Of a stretch of DNA of 61,450 bases, positions 55,155 through 61,450 are shown one piece after another (positions within the stretch are counted from its first letter, which is position 1; every line of letters begins with the position of its first letter). The notes below the pieces were generated by a model that was not told where the DNA came from, did no database searches, and saw only the letters and a program-made list of their open reading frames with translations. This DNA comes from a virus, in the IMG/VR virus record IMGVR_UViG_3300028767_000022, positions 1-61,450 of that record; one strand, given 5' to 3'. Both the position numbers and the translations under genes were made by a program.

Positions 55155-55628
55155 TTAATGTTTTAATGCCGGGTAAAATTGATTCACATCGTAGATTGTA
55201 AATGTAAACATTTCTAATCCATTCCATACCTGAATTAAATAGCCATCTGAAGATATGCTAACTAACTCAACGTATTTTTCTCTTTGTAAATCCTGATTCC
55301 AGGCATTTGTTTTGTGTGTCATCGCTTCATAAATCTCTTTGTATACCTTTGGTTTTTTGACCAATTTGATTTCAACTTTTCTTATTATCGCTTCGCGTAC
55401 ATCATTATTTAACGATCTTAAGACTGTTATTAATGTTTTTGTATCGCAATGACGTAAAGATACGTTGGTTTTGTTTCTTAGATATTCATTCCACTTTTTC
55501 CCAATCTTTTTGTGCAGTCTTTCGGCGTCTGTCTTTGGGAATGCTGCCATAAATGCAGTCAGTACTTCTTCTTGTGTTCTAGCATGAGCGATCAGCGCAT
55601 CTAAAATCTCGTTTTCTTCGTGTTTCAC
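55155..55628 (-). CDS. Protein of unknown function, GTG start
   Basis: 157 residues from GTG at 55628, chosen because it follows AATCAATAATAAATATAAA, like other leaders here; an ATG-like start 51 bases upstream would cut into the stem-loop 55672-55703. The protein is helical and charged (EILDALIAHARTQEEVLTAF) with an Asp/Tyr-rich end. No enzyme motif seen. Function unknown. Confidence 0.6.
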   Translation of the reverse strand: MKHEENEILDALIAHARTQEEVLTAFMAAFPKTDAERLHKKIGKKWNEYLRNKTNVSLRHCDTKTLITVLRSLNNDVREAIIRKVEIKLVKKPKVYKEIYEAMTHKTNAWNQDLQREKYVELVSISSDGYLIQVWNGLEMFTFTIYDVNQFYPALKH

Positions 55629-55671
55629 TTTATATTTATTATTGATTAATATTAAAATGATAGAGAATGGG

Positions 55672-55703
55672 GCGCACAACCTTTTATGTACGAACCATTC
55701 TCT
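55672..55703 (-). terminator. Stem-loop between genes, possible terminator
   Basis: AGAGAATGG and CCATTCTCT form a perfect 9-base-pair stem around 14 bases; the minus strand continues ATCATTTTAATATT. It may end transcription of the gene upstream or lie in the leader of the next. Confidence 0.45.
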
Positions 55704-55754
55704 TAGGCCTGTTCGGTTTAGTGAACAAACTCCACCAATTGCTATTGCAATGAG

Positions 55755-56132
55755 TTAAATTTCTTTTGCATATTTTAATGCTCTGAATGAATCACTTCCT
55801 CTTCGTATAACGAATTTTCCATATTCGTGTTTTATGGTACCAAATACTATTGATTTGAACCATTCGTGTCCATCTTCGGATACCATCATTTCTCGTGGAA
55901 ATTTGCGACGAGGCTTAGAAGGAAGTTTGATTACATTTAGCAATGGAATATTATGAAATATAATTGAATTGTTTTCTTCTAAAATTCCATAATATCCAAT
56001 AGTAGAATCTCCAACAAGATTATGGTTATTTTTAAATCCAAAACTTTCATAGAATTTAATAATTTTCTTTCCATTGTATCTTTTTGACACTTCAATACAT
56101 GTATTTACTAATGTTTCTTTTGTCCATTCCAT
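55755..56132 (-). CDS. Protein of unknown function
   Basis: 125 residues from the ATG at 56132, chosen because it lies one base from the stop of the 44-residue gene; a longer frame would overlap that gene. Mixed alpha/beta, basic, with the pattern IVFGTIKHEYGKFVIRRGSD near the end. No catalytic motif is recognised. Confidence 0.55.
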   Translation of the reverse strand: MEWTKETLVNTCIEVSKRYNGKKIIKFYESFGFKNNHNLVGDSTIGYYGILEENNSIIFHNIPLLNVIKLPSKPRRKFPREMMVSEDGHEWFKSIVFGTIKHEYGKFVIRRGSDSFRALKYAKEI

Positions 56133-56133
56133 A

Positions 56134-56268
56134 TCAAATCCTTTCCTTTTTAGTGAATGGTTGCATTTTAGTCTCTCTTTGTAGGCCATTATTCTTTTTG
56201 ACAACCTTTAGTTCTACTTCTTTGATTCCGTCACCATTTCTGTCCTTTAATCTTTTTGTTTTACCCAT
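56134..56268 (-). CDS. 44-residue basic protein
   Basis: Starts ATGGGTAAAAC and ends TGA just before the next ATG. DRNGDGIKEVEL near residues 9-20 resembles a calcium-binding DxNxDG loop, without a partner. Lys-rich. Tight spacing to both neighbours suggests a real gene; too short to be certain. Confidence 0.5.
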   Translation of the reverse strand: MGKTKRLKDRNGDGIKEVELKVVKKNNGLQRETKMQPFTKKERI

Positions 56269-56270
56269 AA

Positions 56271-56474
56271 TTACTTTAATTTCATTTTGTTATACACTTT
56301 TTGAATATTAATGCTAATAATAAAGCTTAATGTAATTGTGGCAATAAGAATAACTGCTCTATTCTCTTGACTTGGAACCGTCTTACTAATATCATTTGAC
56401 ATTAGTAATAACACGGGTAAATTAGATATGCATGCACACCCAATTAAAAATAATAAATTAAATGCTTTTTTCAT
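56271..56474 (-). CDS. Small protein with two membrane spans
   Basis: 67 residues. Spans at about 5-24 (FNLLFLIGCACISNLPVLLL) and 40-56 (AVILIATITLSFIISIN), with a basic end. A Cys after LIG could be a lipobox, but the second span favours an integral protein. It lies just after the tRNA at 56504-56601. Small phage membrane proteins of this type may change the host envelope. Confidence 0.6.
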   Translation of the reverse strand: MKKAFNLLFLIGCACISNLPVLLLMSNDISKTVPSQENRAVILIATITLSFIISINIQKVYNKMKLK

Positions 56475-56503
56475 AAATTATTGATTAATAAATGTTAATA
56501 TTG

Positions 56504-56601
56504 TTGTCTATACAGGGCTCGAACCCGCGACTTCATGATATGCCTTCCGTTAAAACGGGTTTGTCACTTTCATGCGCTCTAACCAACTGAGCTAATAGAC
56601 T
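56504..56601 (-). tRNA. tRNA cloverleaf with 31-base anticodon loop
   Basis: 98 bases. Acceptor AGTCTAT/ATAGACA pairs except 1-72 (A-A), then TA, D-arm GCTC-AGTTGGTTA-GAGC exactly as in normal bacterial tRNAs, anticodon stem CATGA/TCATG, variable loop AAGTC and T-arm GCGGG/CCTGT with TTCGAGC. The anticodon loop is 31 bases long and includes a hairpin CCGT-TTTA-ACGG. 24 bases are extra compared with a normal tRNA. The anticodon cannot be named. Confidence 0.6.
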
Positions 56602-56605
56602 TCCC

Positions 56606-56990
56606 ATGGATTACCATGATTTTGGGTTTGCACATAATTGAAAGCTTAAGAGCACTTTCTTTCAATTATATACCAATCAAAACTTAGCCGACCTAGTCCT
56701 TGTATACTTAGACTAAATCACTGCACTCTCCCAACAACTGAAACTGTGCAGTAAGTGATACTTCGCCCCCTCTTGCAAAAAGGTTGAGTATAATCATATC
56801 CCATCAGGCTTAGTAGACCTTCAAAAGATACTGATCTTCGACTTTACTGTGTCGTTTTAAAATTTATAAGACTAATTATTAATTATAAGTCATTCATGGG
56901 CTGTCAGCATTACCTGTCCCCATTGCCCATCCCTTAGCATTTTAGCATTGAGACTCTCCCCCGCCCAGCGGTTTGCACGGTATAAACTAA
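56606..56990 (-). other. 385-base gene-free region with G-rich tract
   Basis: No gene is seen. Just after the amidoligase stop the minus strand has GGGCGGGGGAGAG and, about 30 bases on, GGGATGGGCAATGGGGACAGG (given here as pieces), which could form a G-quadruplex. ATAATTGAAAG/CTTTCAATTAT near 56633-56669 forms a long stem-loop upstream of the tRNA. Confidence 0.45.
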
Positions 56991-58325
56991 TTAATAATTT
57001 TGCCTTACTGGCAAGTTTTGATTATCCTGTTTTCTAACGATTTCACCTAGCATATGGATATATGCCTCGTTAGGTTTTTTGTTTTTGTATTTTGCACATT
57101 CTGTAAGGTGGATTACCAAAAGAATCTGCGGCATCATTGTTTCGTACACTAATGTCGGATATAACATCCTCCATTCAAGTGTTTTAAATGAACATTGAAT
57201 GTTTACTCGTGGAATAATTTCTTCGGCTAATTTATTATAACTTCTTAAGTGAGTGCTCATTCTTAATATTGTTATTATGTCATCTTTTGCCTCTTGGCTC
57301 ATAGATTTCATATCTTTAGCCATCCGTTCTTTCATTGCTGTAAGTACGTAAGAAAAATCCTTTTTGTTATTTCTCAAATCCATATCTCTACAATCAACAT
57401 GAACGTGAAGTCCAGAGTTATTATCAATTGCACATCCATTTCTTACCATATAAATTAGTAATTCATTTAATGCTCTAATACCTCTTAGTCCTTTTATTCT
57501 TAATCTGTTTTCTCGCAAAGTGCCTGATTTATAATCGTTTCCGTCTTGACTTCCTCCATCCCATCCAGAATTAAATTCAACAGCCTCTAACTGTGCTAAT
57601 TTTTTCCCTATAGGTTGACAGTTACATCCATTGTATTCTATTTCAATGCCAATGTTAACAGAATCGTATTCTATTTGTTTCCTTTCCAGTATCGATACTT
57701 TTTTTGGTGCTGGTCCTAATATTGTCATTAATGTGTTAAAACAATATACTCTAGCTGCCAGCATGTCGCTAACTGATCTGTTTGTACTTTCTTTTCTTAT
57801 TGCTAAGAATCGCATCCTTTCTGCTCCTGAACCTCTTATATCGCTTGCTAGCATTTTTATTCTAGTAATGATATTTCTTTGCCCTGAGCTATTTGGGTCG
57901 TATATTCTTTTTGCATCTCTTCCATTTTCTCCAATTGCTATAATTGAGAACATATCTCCACATCCATCAAACATATTATCTTCTGCTCTTGATTCGATTT
58001 CGCACATTTGTTCATATATTTGATCTGCGTTAAAATACATATCTCGACATCCTAATAGTATTTCATCTTGGTTGTCGTTTGTCGTACAGTCAATTGTATT
58101 AATTGCATTCGCTAATTCTCTAAAGACATATTGTAAAGTATGTTCCTTCTTTCCTGAGATAGACTTTATCCTTATATTATTTGCCTTTTTGTATTTATAA
58201 GGCCATAATTTACAAACAAATTGATCTAACATCTTTCTGTTTATTTGTTTTGCCTTAAATACTTTAAATGCTTCTGGGCTTTCTATTAAAGCTTCTAAGC
58301 ATGAGCGTTGCCATTTTGTTGCCAT
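56991..58325 (-). CDS. Amidoligase (carboxylate-amine ligase) family enzyme
   Basis: 444 residues. The C-terminal 220 residues carry the marks of the amidoligase family, which has the glutamine-synthetase/GCS fold: GIEIEYNG at 226-233, WDGGSQDG near 255-262, GLHVHVD at 305-311 and LEWR at 383-386. These residues bind ATP and metals. The N-terminal 220 residues form an extra helical domain without recognised motif. Such enzymes join an amine to a carboxylate using ATP, and in phages are thought to modify peptides or proteins. The usual partners (glutamyl cyclotransferase or glutamine amidotransferase) are not seen nearby. Confidence 0.75.
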   Translation of the reverse strand: MATKWQRSCLEALIESPEAFKVFKAKQINRKMLDQFVCKLWPYKYKKANNIRIKSISGKKEHTLQYVFRELANAINTIDCTTNDNQDEILLGCRDMYFNADQIYEQMCEIESRAEDNMFDGCGDMFSIIAIGENGRDAKRIYDPNSSGQRNIITRIKMLASDIRGSGAERMRFLAIRKESTNRSVSDMLAARVYCFNTLMTILGPAPKKVSILERKQIEYDSVNIGIEIEYNGCNCQPIGKKLAQLEAVEFNSGWDGGSQDGNDYKSGTLRENRLRIKGLRGIRALNELLIYMVRNGCAIDNNSGLHVHVDCRDMDLRNNKKDFSYVLTAMKERMAKDMKSMSQEAKDDIITILRMSTHLRSYNKLAEEIIPRVNIQCSFKTLEWRMLYPTLVYETMMPQILLVIHLTECAKYKNKKPNEAYIHMLGEIVRKQDNQNLPVRQNY

Positions 58326-58351
58326 TTTTGTTATTTTATTGATTAAACATA

Positions 58352-58381
58352 ATAGGACTCCATATTGCTATAGAGTCCTAT
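58352..58381 (-). terminator. Stem-loop between the 87-residue gene and the amidoligase
   Basis: ATAGGACTC and GAGTCCTAT make a perfect 9-base-pair stem with a 12-base loop. The following minus-strand sequence, TATGTTTAAT, is only weakly T-rich, so termination would be partial or this is a leader element. Confidence 0.5.
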
Positions 58382-58400
58382 GATTTACTTTCTCAACGAA

Positions 58401-58664
58401 TTAACTACGTTTGTAAGATTCGCCAGAACGACCGGTATTTGTTTTTGCAGGCTCAGCGGCTTTTTCAGCTACAGGTGCATTCAAAATACCATCAACTTTG
58501 GCCTTGAAACCATCCAGGTCTTCTTTGTAGAACTTGGTTGTAGTTGCTGCTGCAGCTAATTCCTTGTCCGAAGATTTACCGGCTTTCAATAACTTTTTTA
58601 CATTGCTGTTCGCAGCAAATGACATACTAGCCAACATAGTGGCAAAAACTGTTGCTTTACTCAT
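58401..58664 (-). CDS. Small Ala/Lys-rich protein
   Basis: 87 residues. The start SKATVFATMLASMSFAANSN is weakly hydrophobic and could be a signal-like helix; the middle (KELAAAATTTKFYKEDLDGF) is helical; the end is Ala/Pro/Ser-rich and probably disordered. GC content is high for this genome, which may mark strong expression. Function unknown. Confidence 0.6.
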   Translation of the reverse strand: MSKATVFATMLASMSFAANSNVKKLLKAGKSSDKELAAAATTTKFYKEDLDGFKAKVDGILNAPVAEKAAEPAKTNTGRSGESYKRS

Positions 58665-58732
58665 AATTTTTGATAAATTAATTGTGTTTAATAAAAATGG
58701 TTTAAAAAATTGTATTTAAAAAGAAAATTCAG

Positions 58733-58817
58733 TGCCAGTTATGAGATTCGAACTCGTTAGACAGATTGCTCTGTTTTCCGTGGTCATTATAGGGCTCTCA
58801 TCCTATATGATACTGGC
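58733..58817 (-). tRNA. tRNA-like gene with abnormal central region
   Basis: 85 bases. Acceptor GCCAGTA/AACTGGC (last pair mismatched), discriminator A, and T-arm ACGAG-TTCGAAT-CTCAT are normal. The middle is not: TCAT-ATAGG-ATGA can form a small D-arm, ACAGA-GCAA-TCTGT a variable-type hairpin, but no 5+7+5 anticodon arm exists. An alternative ATAGG/CCTAT arm would remove the D-arm and expose GAG. Anticodon unassigned. Confidence 0.5.
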
Positions 58818-58876
58818 GGATTGTAAAAATGCATATAACATTTGAATGGCGTCCCCATAGGGATATTACTCGCTCG

Positions 58877-59062
58877 TTATGTGGCATTATAAAAAAGTGG
58901 CTCGAAGCATCTACAGGTTTCAAATCGAACCTTGTGATTTTGGTATCTCCACCTATCACTTTCCCAATAATGCCAGCTTTTTTCATTTTGACAAAAACCT
59001 AACTGTCTATGCTTACAAGTTTCACAGACTTTTGTGTAATCTTTTTTTATAATATCTGCCAT
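58877..59062 (-). CDS. Small Cys-rich protein, probable zinc binder
   Basis: 61 residues. CETCKHRQLGFC near 13-24 and CRCF near 50-53 give five Cys with zinc-knuckle-like spacing. Trp/His/Arg-rich in the middle. The ATG follows TTAAAAATCAATTTATT, a recurring leader. An overlapping frame at 58798-58986 is taken as its shadow. It may bind RNA, DNA or a protein. Confidence 0.6.
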   Translation of the reverse strand: MADIIKKDYTKVCETCKHRQLGFCQNEKSWHYWESDRWRYQNHKVRFETCRCFEPLFYNAT

Positions 59063-59089
59063 AATAAATTGATTTTTAAGTTTTTAAAA

Positions 59090-60050
59090 CATGTTTAGGA
59101 AATGAACTTCCCGAAGATAAATAAATAACGCCCACATAACACACGTGTATCATACATGCAGGGCTTTATCGGTTGTTGTCGATTTGTCTCACGTGCGACC
59201 TTCGGTCAAGTATAGGCAGGTTCGCCACCCGCATTGGCTTTTGTGCTTCGCTGACAAGTCAGCTCCTGTAATTCGCCACATGCTCATGGCTGTATGCGCT
59301 ATATGCATTCTATTTGACCGGCTGTCTGACTCATTGTCAACGGTAAAGGCTGTATTTATCAACCAATGCTTGCTTTTCACATACAAATACTACACGTACA
59401 CTCCCTCTGCACCAGTCCTAACCCTACCCTCCTCGTATTTGTATTTTTTAGCCTTCTTGTTTTAGATTCGTCATACGAGGCATTGTATGAAGTTTCGTAT
59501 CCGCTCTTCGTACGTCACGGACTATCATACTACTTCGCTAAAAGTAATATAATAGGCAATCGGCCCTATATACCTCGAACCCCTGGTTTTTTGACTGACT
59601 TCATACAATCTTCGAGTTCTTAACTAATCATCAGCATTTAAGGATACGGATTTCCTCAGAGGCATTTCTGCGTCCTAGCACTTTTATGGGTTTAATGCCT
59701 TCCCTCTATTCCGACTTTATACGGATACTCAATTCTCTTATTTGCATACAATGCTTCTAAGTAGCTGAATAGTGGTTTTGTTCATCCTAAGTGGTCAAAT
59801 GAACTGAATCAGATTTTCACCCAATGGCCTGATTTTCTCCAATTTTATGGTTTGGCAACTACTTTTTGTTAATATTCAAGGATTTCTCCCTATCCTCACC
59901 TCCATTGTAATACCCATCCACAACGCCAAAGTTTGATTTAATATTGCTTAACTCCCACTAAGTAGTAGTCACAATATTATTTCTCCCTGTTCACTGGTTC
60001 GGCTTGCGTCAAACTCCCATAGATATCACTTTAGTTCGGTAATTAACATG
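59090..60050 (-). ncRNA. Gene-free 960-base locus, candidate structured RNA
   Basis: No frame looks like a gene, although frames of 60-106 codons exist because GC is higher here. ATTGTATGAAG at 59482-59492 is an exact complement of 59599-59609, 11 base pairs across 106 bases. CCTCGTAT at 59431-59438 pairs with 59473-59480. Local hairpins include GCTGAC/GTCAGC near 59250-59265, ATAGG/CCTAT near 59552-59569 and GACC-GAA-GGTC near 59198. A folded RNA is the best explanation. Confidence 0.45.
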
Positions 60051-60056
60051 AGAATA

Positions 60057-60425
60057 TTAATTCTGCGCGCCTTCTTTTAGGTAATTACCATAAGAGCGTT
60101 CGCATTCTGTCAATTCATCCATTTCTTCAGATACATTATGTTCATCCAATACTGGACGTACATCCTGATATCCAAAATTAGGAATATCTTCTTTCATGCT
60201 TTTTATGAACTCTTCTGTTGGGTCCACATGAATAATCTTTTTGTTAACCTTTGAAATCTCTTTCATTCGGTCTTTGTCGTCGCAGTAATTTACATTGGCT
60301 TTGTAGACGTTTGTAACATCTTCTATCCAAATATAAATACTTCTTGGTACTTTCTTTTCTGTCCAGCACCATTGAGCAATCGCATATAACATAATTACAA
60401 ACGATTTGTTTTCGAATTGTTTCAT
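60057..60425 (-). CDS. Protein of unknown function
   Basis: 122 residues, acidic in the second half (DEHNVSEEMDELTECERSYG). The N-terminal 35 residues have a hydrophobic, Trp-rich helix (FVIMLYAIAQWCW) that may associate with membrane. No enzyme motif. The ATG follows TAAAATCAATTAAG, the clearest form of the recurring leader. Confidence 0.6.
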   Translation of the reverse strand: MKQFENKSFVIMLYAIAQWCWTEKKVPRSIYIWIEDVTNVYKANVNYCDDKDRMKEISKVNKKIIHVDPTEEFIKSMKEDIPNFGYQDVRPVLDEHNVSEEMDELTECERSYGNYLKEGAQN

Positions 60426-60436
60426 CTTAATTGATT

Positions 60437-60646
60437 TTAGTCAAAGATTTCAGAACAAAATTCTACGATCTCGCAAACTAATGCAATTGCAAATATCCAC
60501 ATTATTGACATGTGTAAACCTCCAAAACGTAGCTCTTGATATACTGCATTAAATGTATCATGTGGCATTTTTATGTCCCAAATAATTCCAGCTAGTAGAA
60601 TAGTTATTATCATGATAATTACTCTTATAACAATTTTCTGTTTCAT
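60437..60646 (-). CDS. Small protein with two membrane spans
   Basis: 69 residues from the ATG at 60646, chosen because TAAATCAATTAAG precedes it; a longer frame up to 60688 would overlap the upstream gene. Spans at about 4-22 (KIVIRVIIMIITILLAGII) and 46-62 (SIMWIFAIALVCEIVEF). No other motif. It may act at the host inner membrane. Confidence 0.6.
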   Translation of the reverse strand: MKQKIVIRVIIMIITILLAGIIWDIKMPHDTFNAVYQELRFGGLHMSIMWIFAIALVCEIVEFCSEIFD

Positions 60647-60663
60647 CTTAATTGATTTATAGA

Positions 60664-60924
60664 TTAAACTTTTTCTTCTTTTTCCCATTTAAGGGCGCGA
60701 ATTGATATTCCATTCCAGTATGCCTCTCCCTCAACCGAATTAAACCATGTGAATGCCAATGCAATTATTTTGCTTGGTGTCATATTCTTTGCATCTTCTA
60801 ATTTCATTCTTTGTAATCTCTCTGAGTTACAAATTCTAAAATTATGAGCAAATATGGTTTTTATTCTGTTCTTTTTAAGGAACTTTTCCATTGTTGGATT
60901 AAATTCTACTACTATTCTTGCCAT
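60664..60924 (-). CDS. Protein of unknown function
   Basis: 86 residues, basic, mixed alpha/beta, beginning MARIVVEFNPTMEKFLKK. No motif or membrane span. It follows the terminator hairpin 60942-60978, so it may start a transcription unit with the next two genes. Confidence 0.55.
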   Translation of the reverse strand: MARIVVEFNPTMEKFLKKNRIKTIFAHNFRICNSERLQRMKLEDAKNMTPSKIIALAFTWFNSVEGEAYWNGISIRALKWEKEEKV

Positions 60925-60937
60925 AATATTATATATT

Positions 60938-60978
60938 TCAAAATGAGACCATTCGCGTTGAATAGGAATGGTCTCATT
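60938..60978 (-). terminator. Intrinsic terminator
   Basis: AATGAGACCATTC and GAATGGTCTCATT pair over 13 bases around an 11-base loop, followed on the minus strand by TTGAAAT. It stands 23 bases after the stop of the lipoprotein gene. Confidence 0.65.
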
Positions 60979-61000
60979 TCTTTTGTTTAACTATGGCAAA

Positions 61001-61450
61001 TTAAACTATATTGTATTCAAATAAACATTTGCACCCACCTTTTCCCTTTCCTGATTTTTTAGGTCCTTTGGTGTATTCAATATGTTTCTTTCCGGTCGAC
61101 TTACACTTGGCTACAATTGAGTCAGGCTTAACATCTTTCTGTATTATTGATTCCGGGCATTTAAATGGACTATTGATTGGCGTTATTAATACTATTCGAA
61201 TAGTACTACCCACCGGCTCATTATTTAAATACTTTGTTTCTCCAATACGACTGGCATCCCATTTATCTGTTGCATAAGCGTACACTGAGTATTCTGTTTG
61301 AAGAGAATCTGCACGTGTAATTACAATTTGATACAGGTTTGCGTCAACCATTACAGGTGCTACTGCTTTCACAGTGTCAACGGTTTCTACTTTTTGCCAA
61401 GGCAAATGTTTGCATGAAGTAAGAGCGGCTGTTGCTGCGATTGCAAACAA
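61001..61450 (-). CDS. Lipoprotein, N-terminus may lie outside window
   Basis: At least 149 residues; the frame runs to the window edge, so the true start is not visible. FAIAATAALTSC near the visible start is the end of a lipoprotein signal peptide with lipobox LTSC, so the protein should be lipid-anchored at the cell envelope. The mature part is beta-like with several Cys, ending in a Gly/Lys-rich KGPKKSGKGKGGCKC. Phage lipoproteins often block receptors or other phages (superinfection exclusion); here this is inferred from location only. Confidence 0.65.
   Translation of the reverse strand: MFAIAATAALTSCKHLPWQKVETVDTVKAVAPVMVDANLYQIVITRADSLQTEYSVYAYATDKWDASRIGETKYLNNEPVGSTIRIVLITPINSPFKCPESIIQKDVKPDSIVAKCKSTGKKHIEYTKGPKKSGKGKGGCKCLFEYNIV

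Noticed and set aside
58798-58986. 62-codon frame overlapping the Cys-rich protein gene
   Set aside because: It overlaps both the tRNA-like gene and the better supported Cys-rich gene, which has a proper leader.
59145-59465. 106-codon plus-strand frame in the second gene-free locus
   Set aside because: It lies against the direction of all neighbours, its composition is Cys/Leu/Ser-rich as in shadow frames, and it overlaps predicted RNA pairing.
59620-59640. CTGATGA on the minus strand, as in a hammerhead ribozyme core
   Set aside because: The required stem II followed by GAAA and the cleavage triplet are not present in the right order.
1-61450. Stop-codon reassignment, known from some crAss-like phages
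   Set aside because: Giant and small genes alike are open under the standard code, and TAA and TGA are used as real stops at gene ends. No clear suppressor tRNA was found.
1-61450. CRISPR array, insertion sequence or integrase site
   Set aside because: No regularly spaced repeats, transposase or integrase gene, or terminal inverted repeats were seen.

Overview
The window looks like a large part of the genome of a crAss-like phage (order Crassvirales) infecting a Bacteroidales-type host. This is a reading of the sequence and recalled family knowledge; no database search was made. The reasons are: AT-rich DNA read with the standard code; most start codons preceded by A-rich leaders instead of Shine-Dalgarno sites, as in Bacteroidota; two opposed gene blocks; a very long tail-tip (muzzle-like) protein; and two giant virion-type proteins, one of which carries the DFDVD catalytic motif of the crAss-like virion RNA polymerase.

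Layout. (1) 1-34116, plus strand: nine tightly packed late genes, often with TAATG overlaps. They run from neck/tail ring proteins through a 1560-residue muzzle-like protein and three internal (cargo) proteins to two giants of 4754 and 2820 residues, which are probably packaged and ejected with the DNA. (2) 34171-34208: a hairpin terminator between the convergent blocks. (3) 34211-46108, minus strand: replication, recombination and chaperone-like genes. These are a PD-(D/E)XK nuclease, a VWA protein with a MoxR-type ATPase, a TOPRIM primase, an SSB-like protein, a Sak4-like ATPase, a DnaB-type helicase with a probable loader, and unknowns. (4) 46.1-48.2 kb: about 2 kb without a convincing gene but richer in GC and full of hairpins, so a structured RNA locus is suspected. 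(5) 48207-61450, minus strand: accessory genes, including an ECF-type sigma factor behind a structured leader, a metallophosphoesterase, an amidoligase, small membrane proteins and a lipoprotein. One normal tRNA-Arg, several abnormal tRNA-like elements and a second gene-free structured stretch (59.1-60.05 kb) lie among them.

How it may work together: the polymerase and metallopeptidase giants would enter the cell and start transcription of the minus-strand block. A 16-base motif recurring upstream of minus-strand genes is a candidate promoter for that polymerase. The replication genes then copy the genome, while the phage sigma factor may redirect host RNA polymerase. The least explained parts are the tRNA cloverleaves with 31- and 35-base anticodon loops, the other tRNA-like RNAs, the GC-rich gene-free loci and a small RNA element present twice with a compensatory base-pair change.
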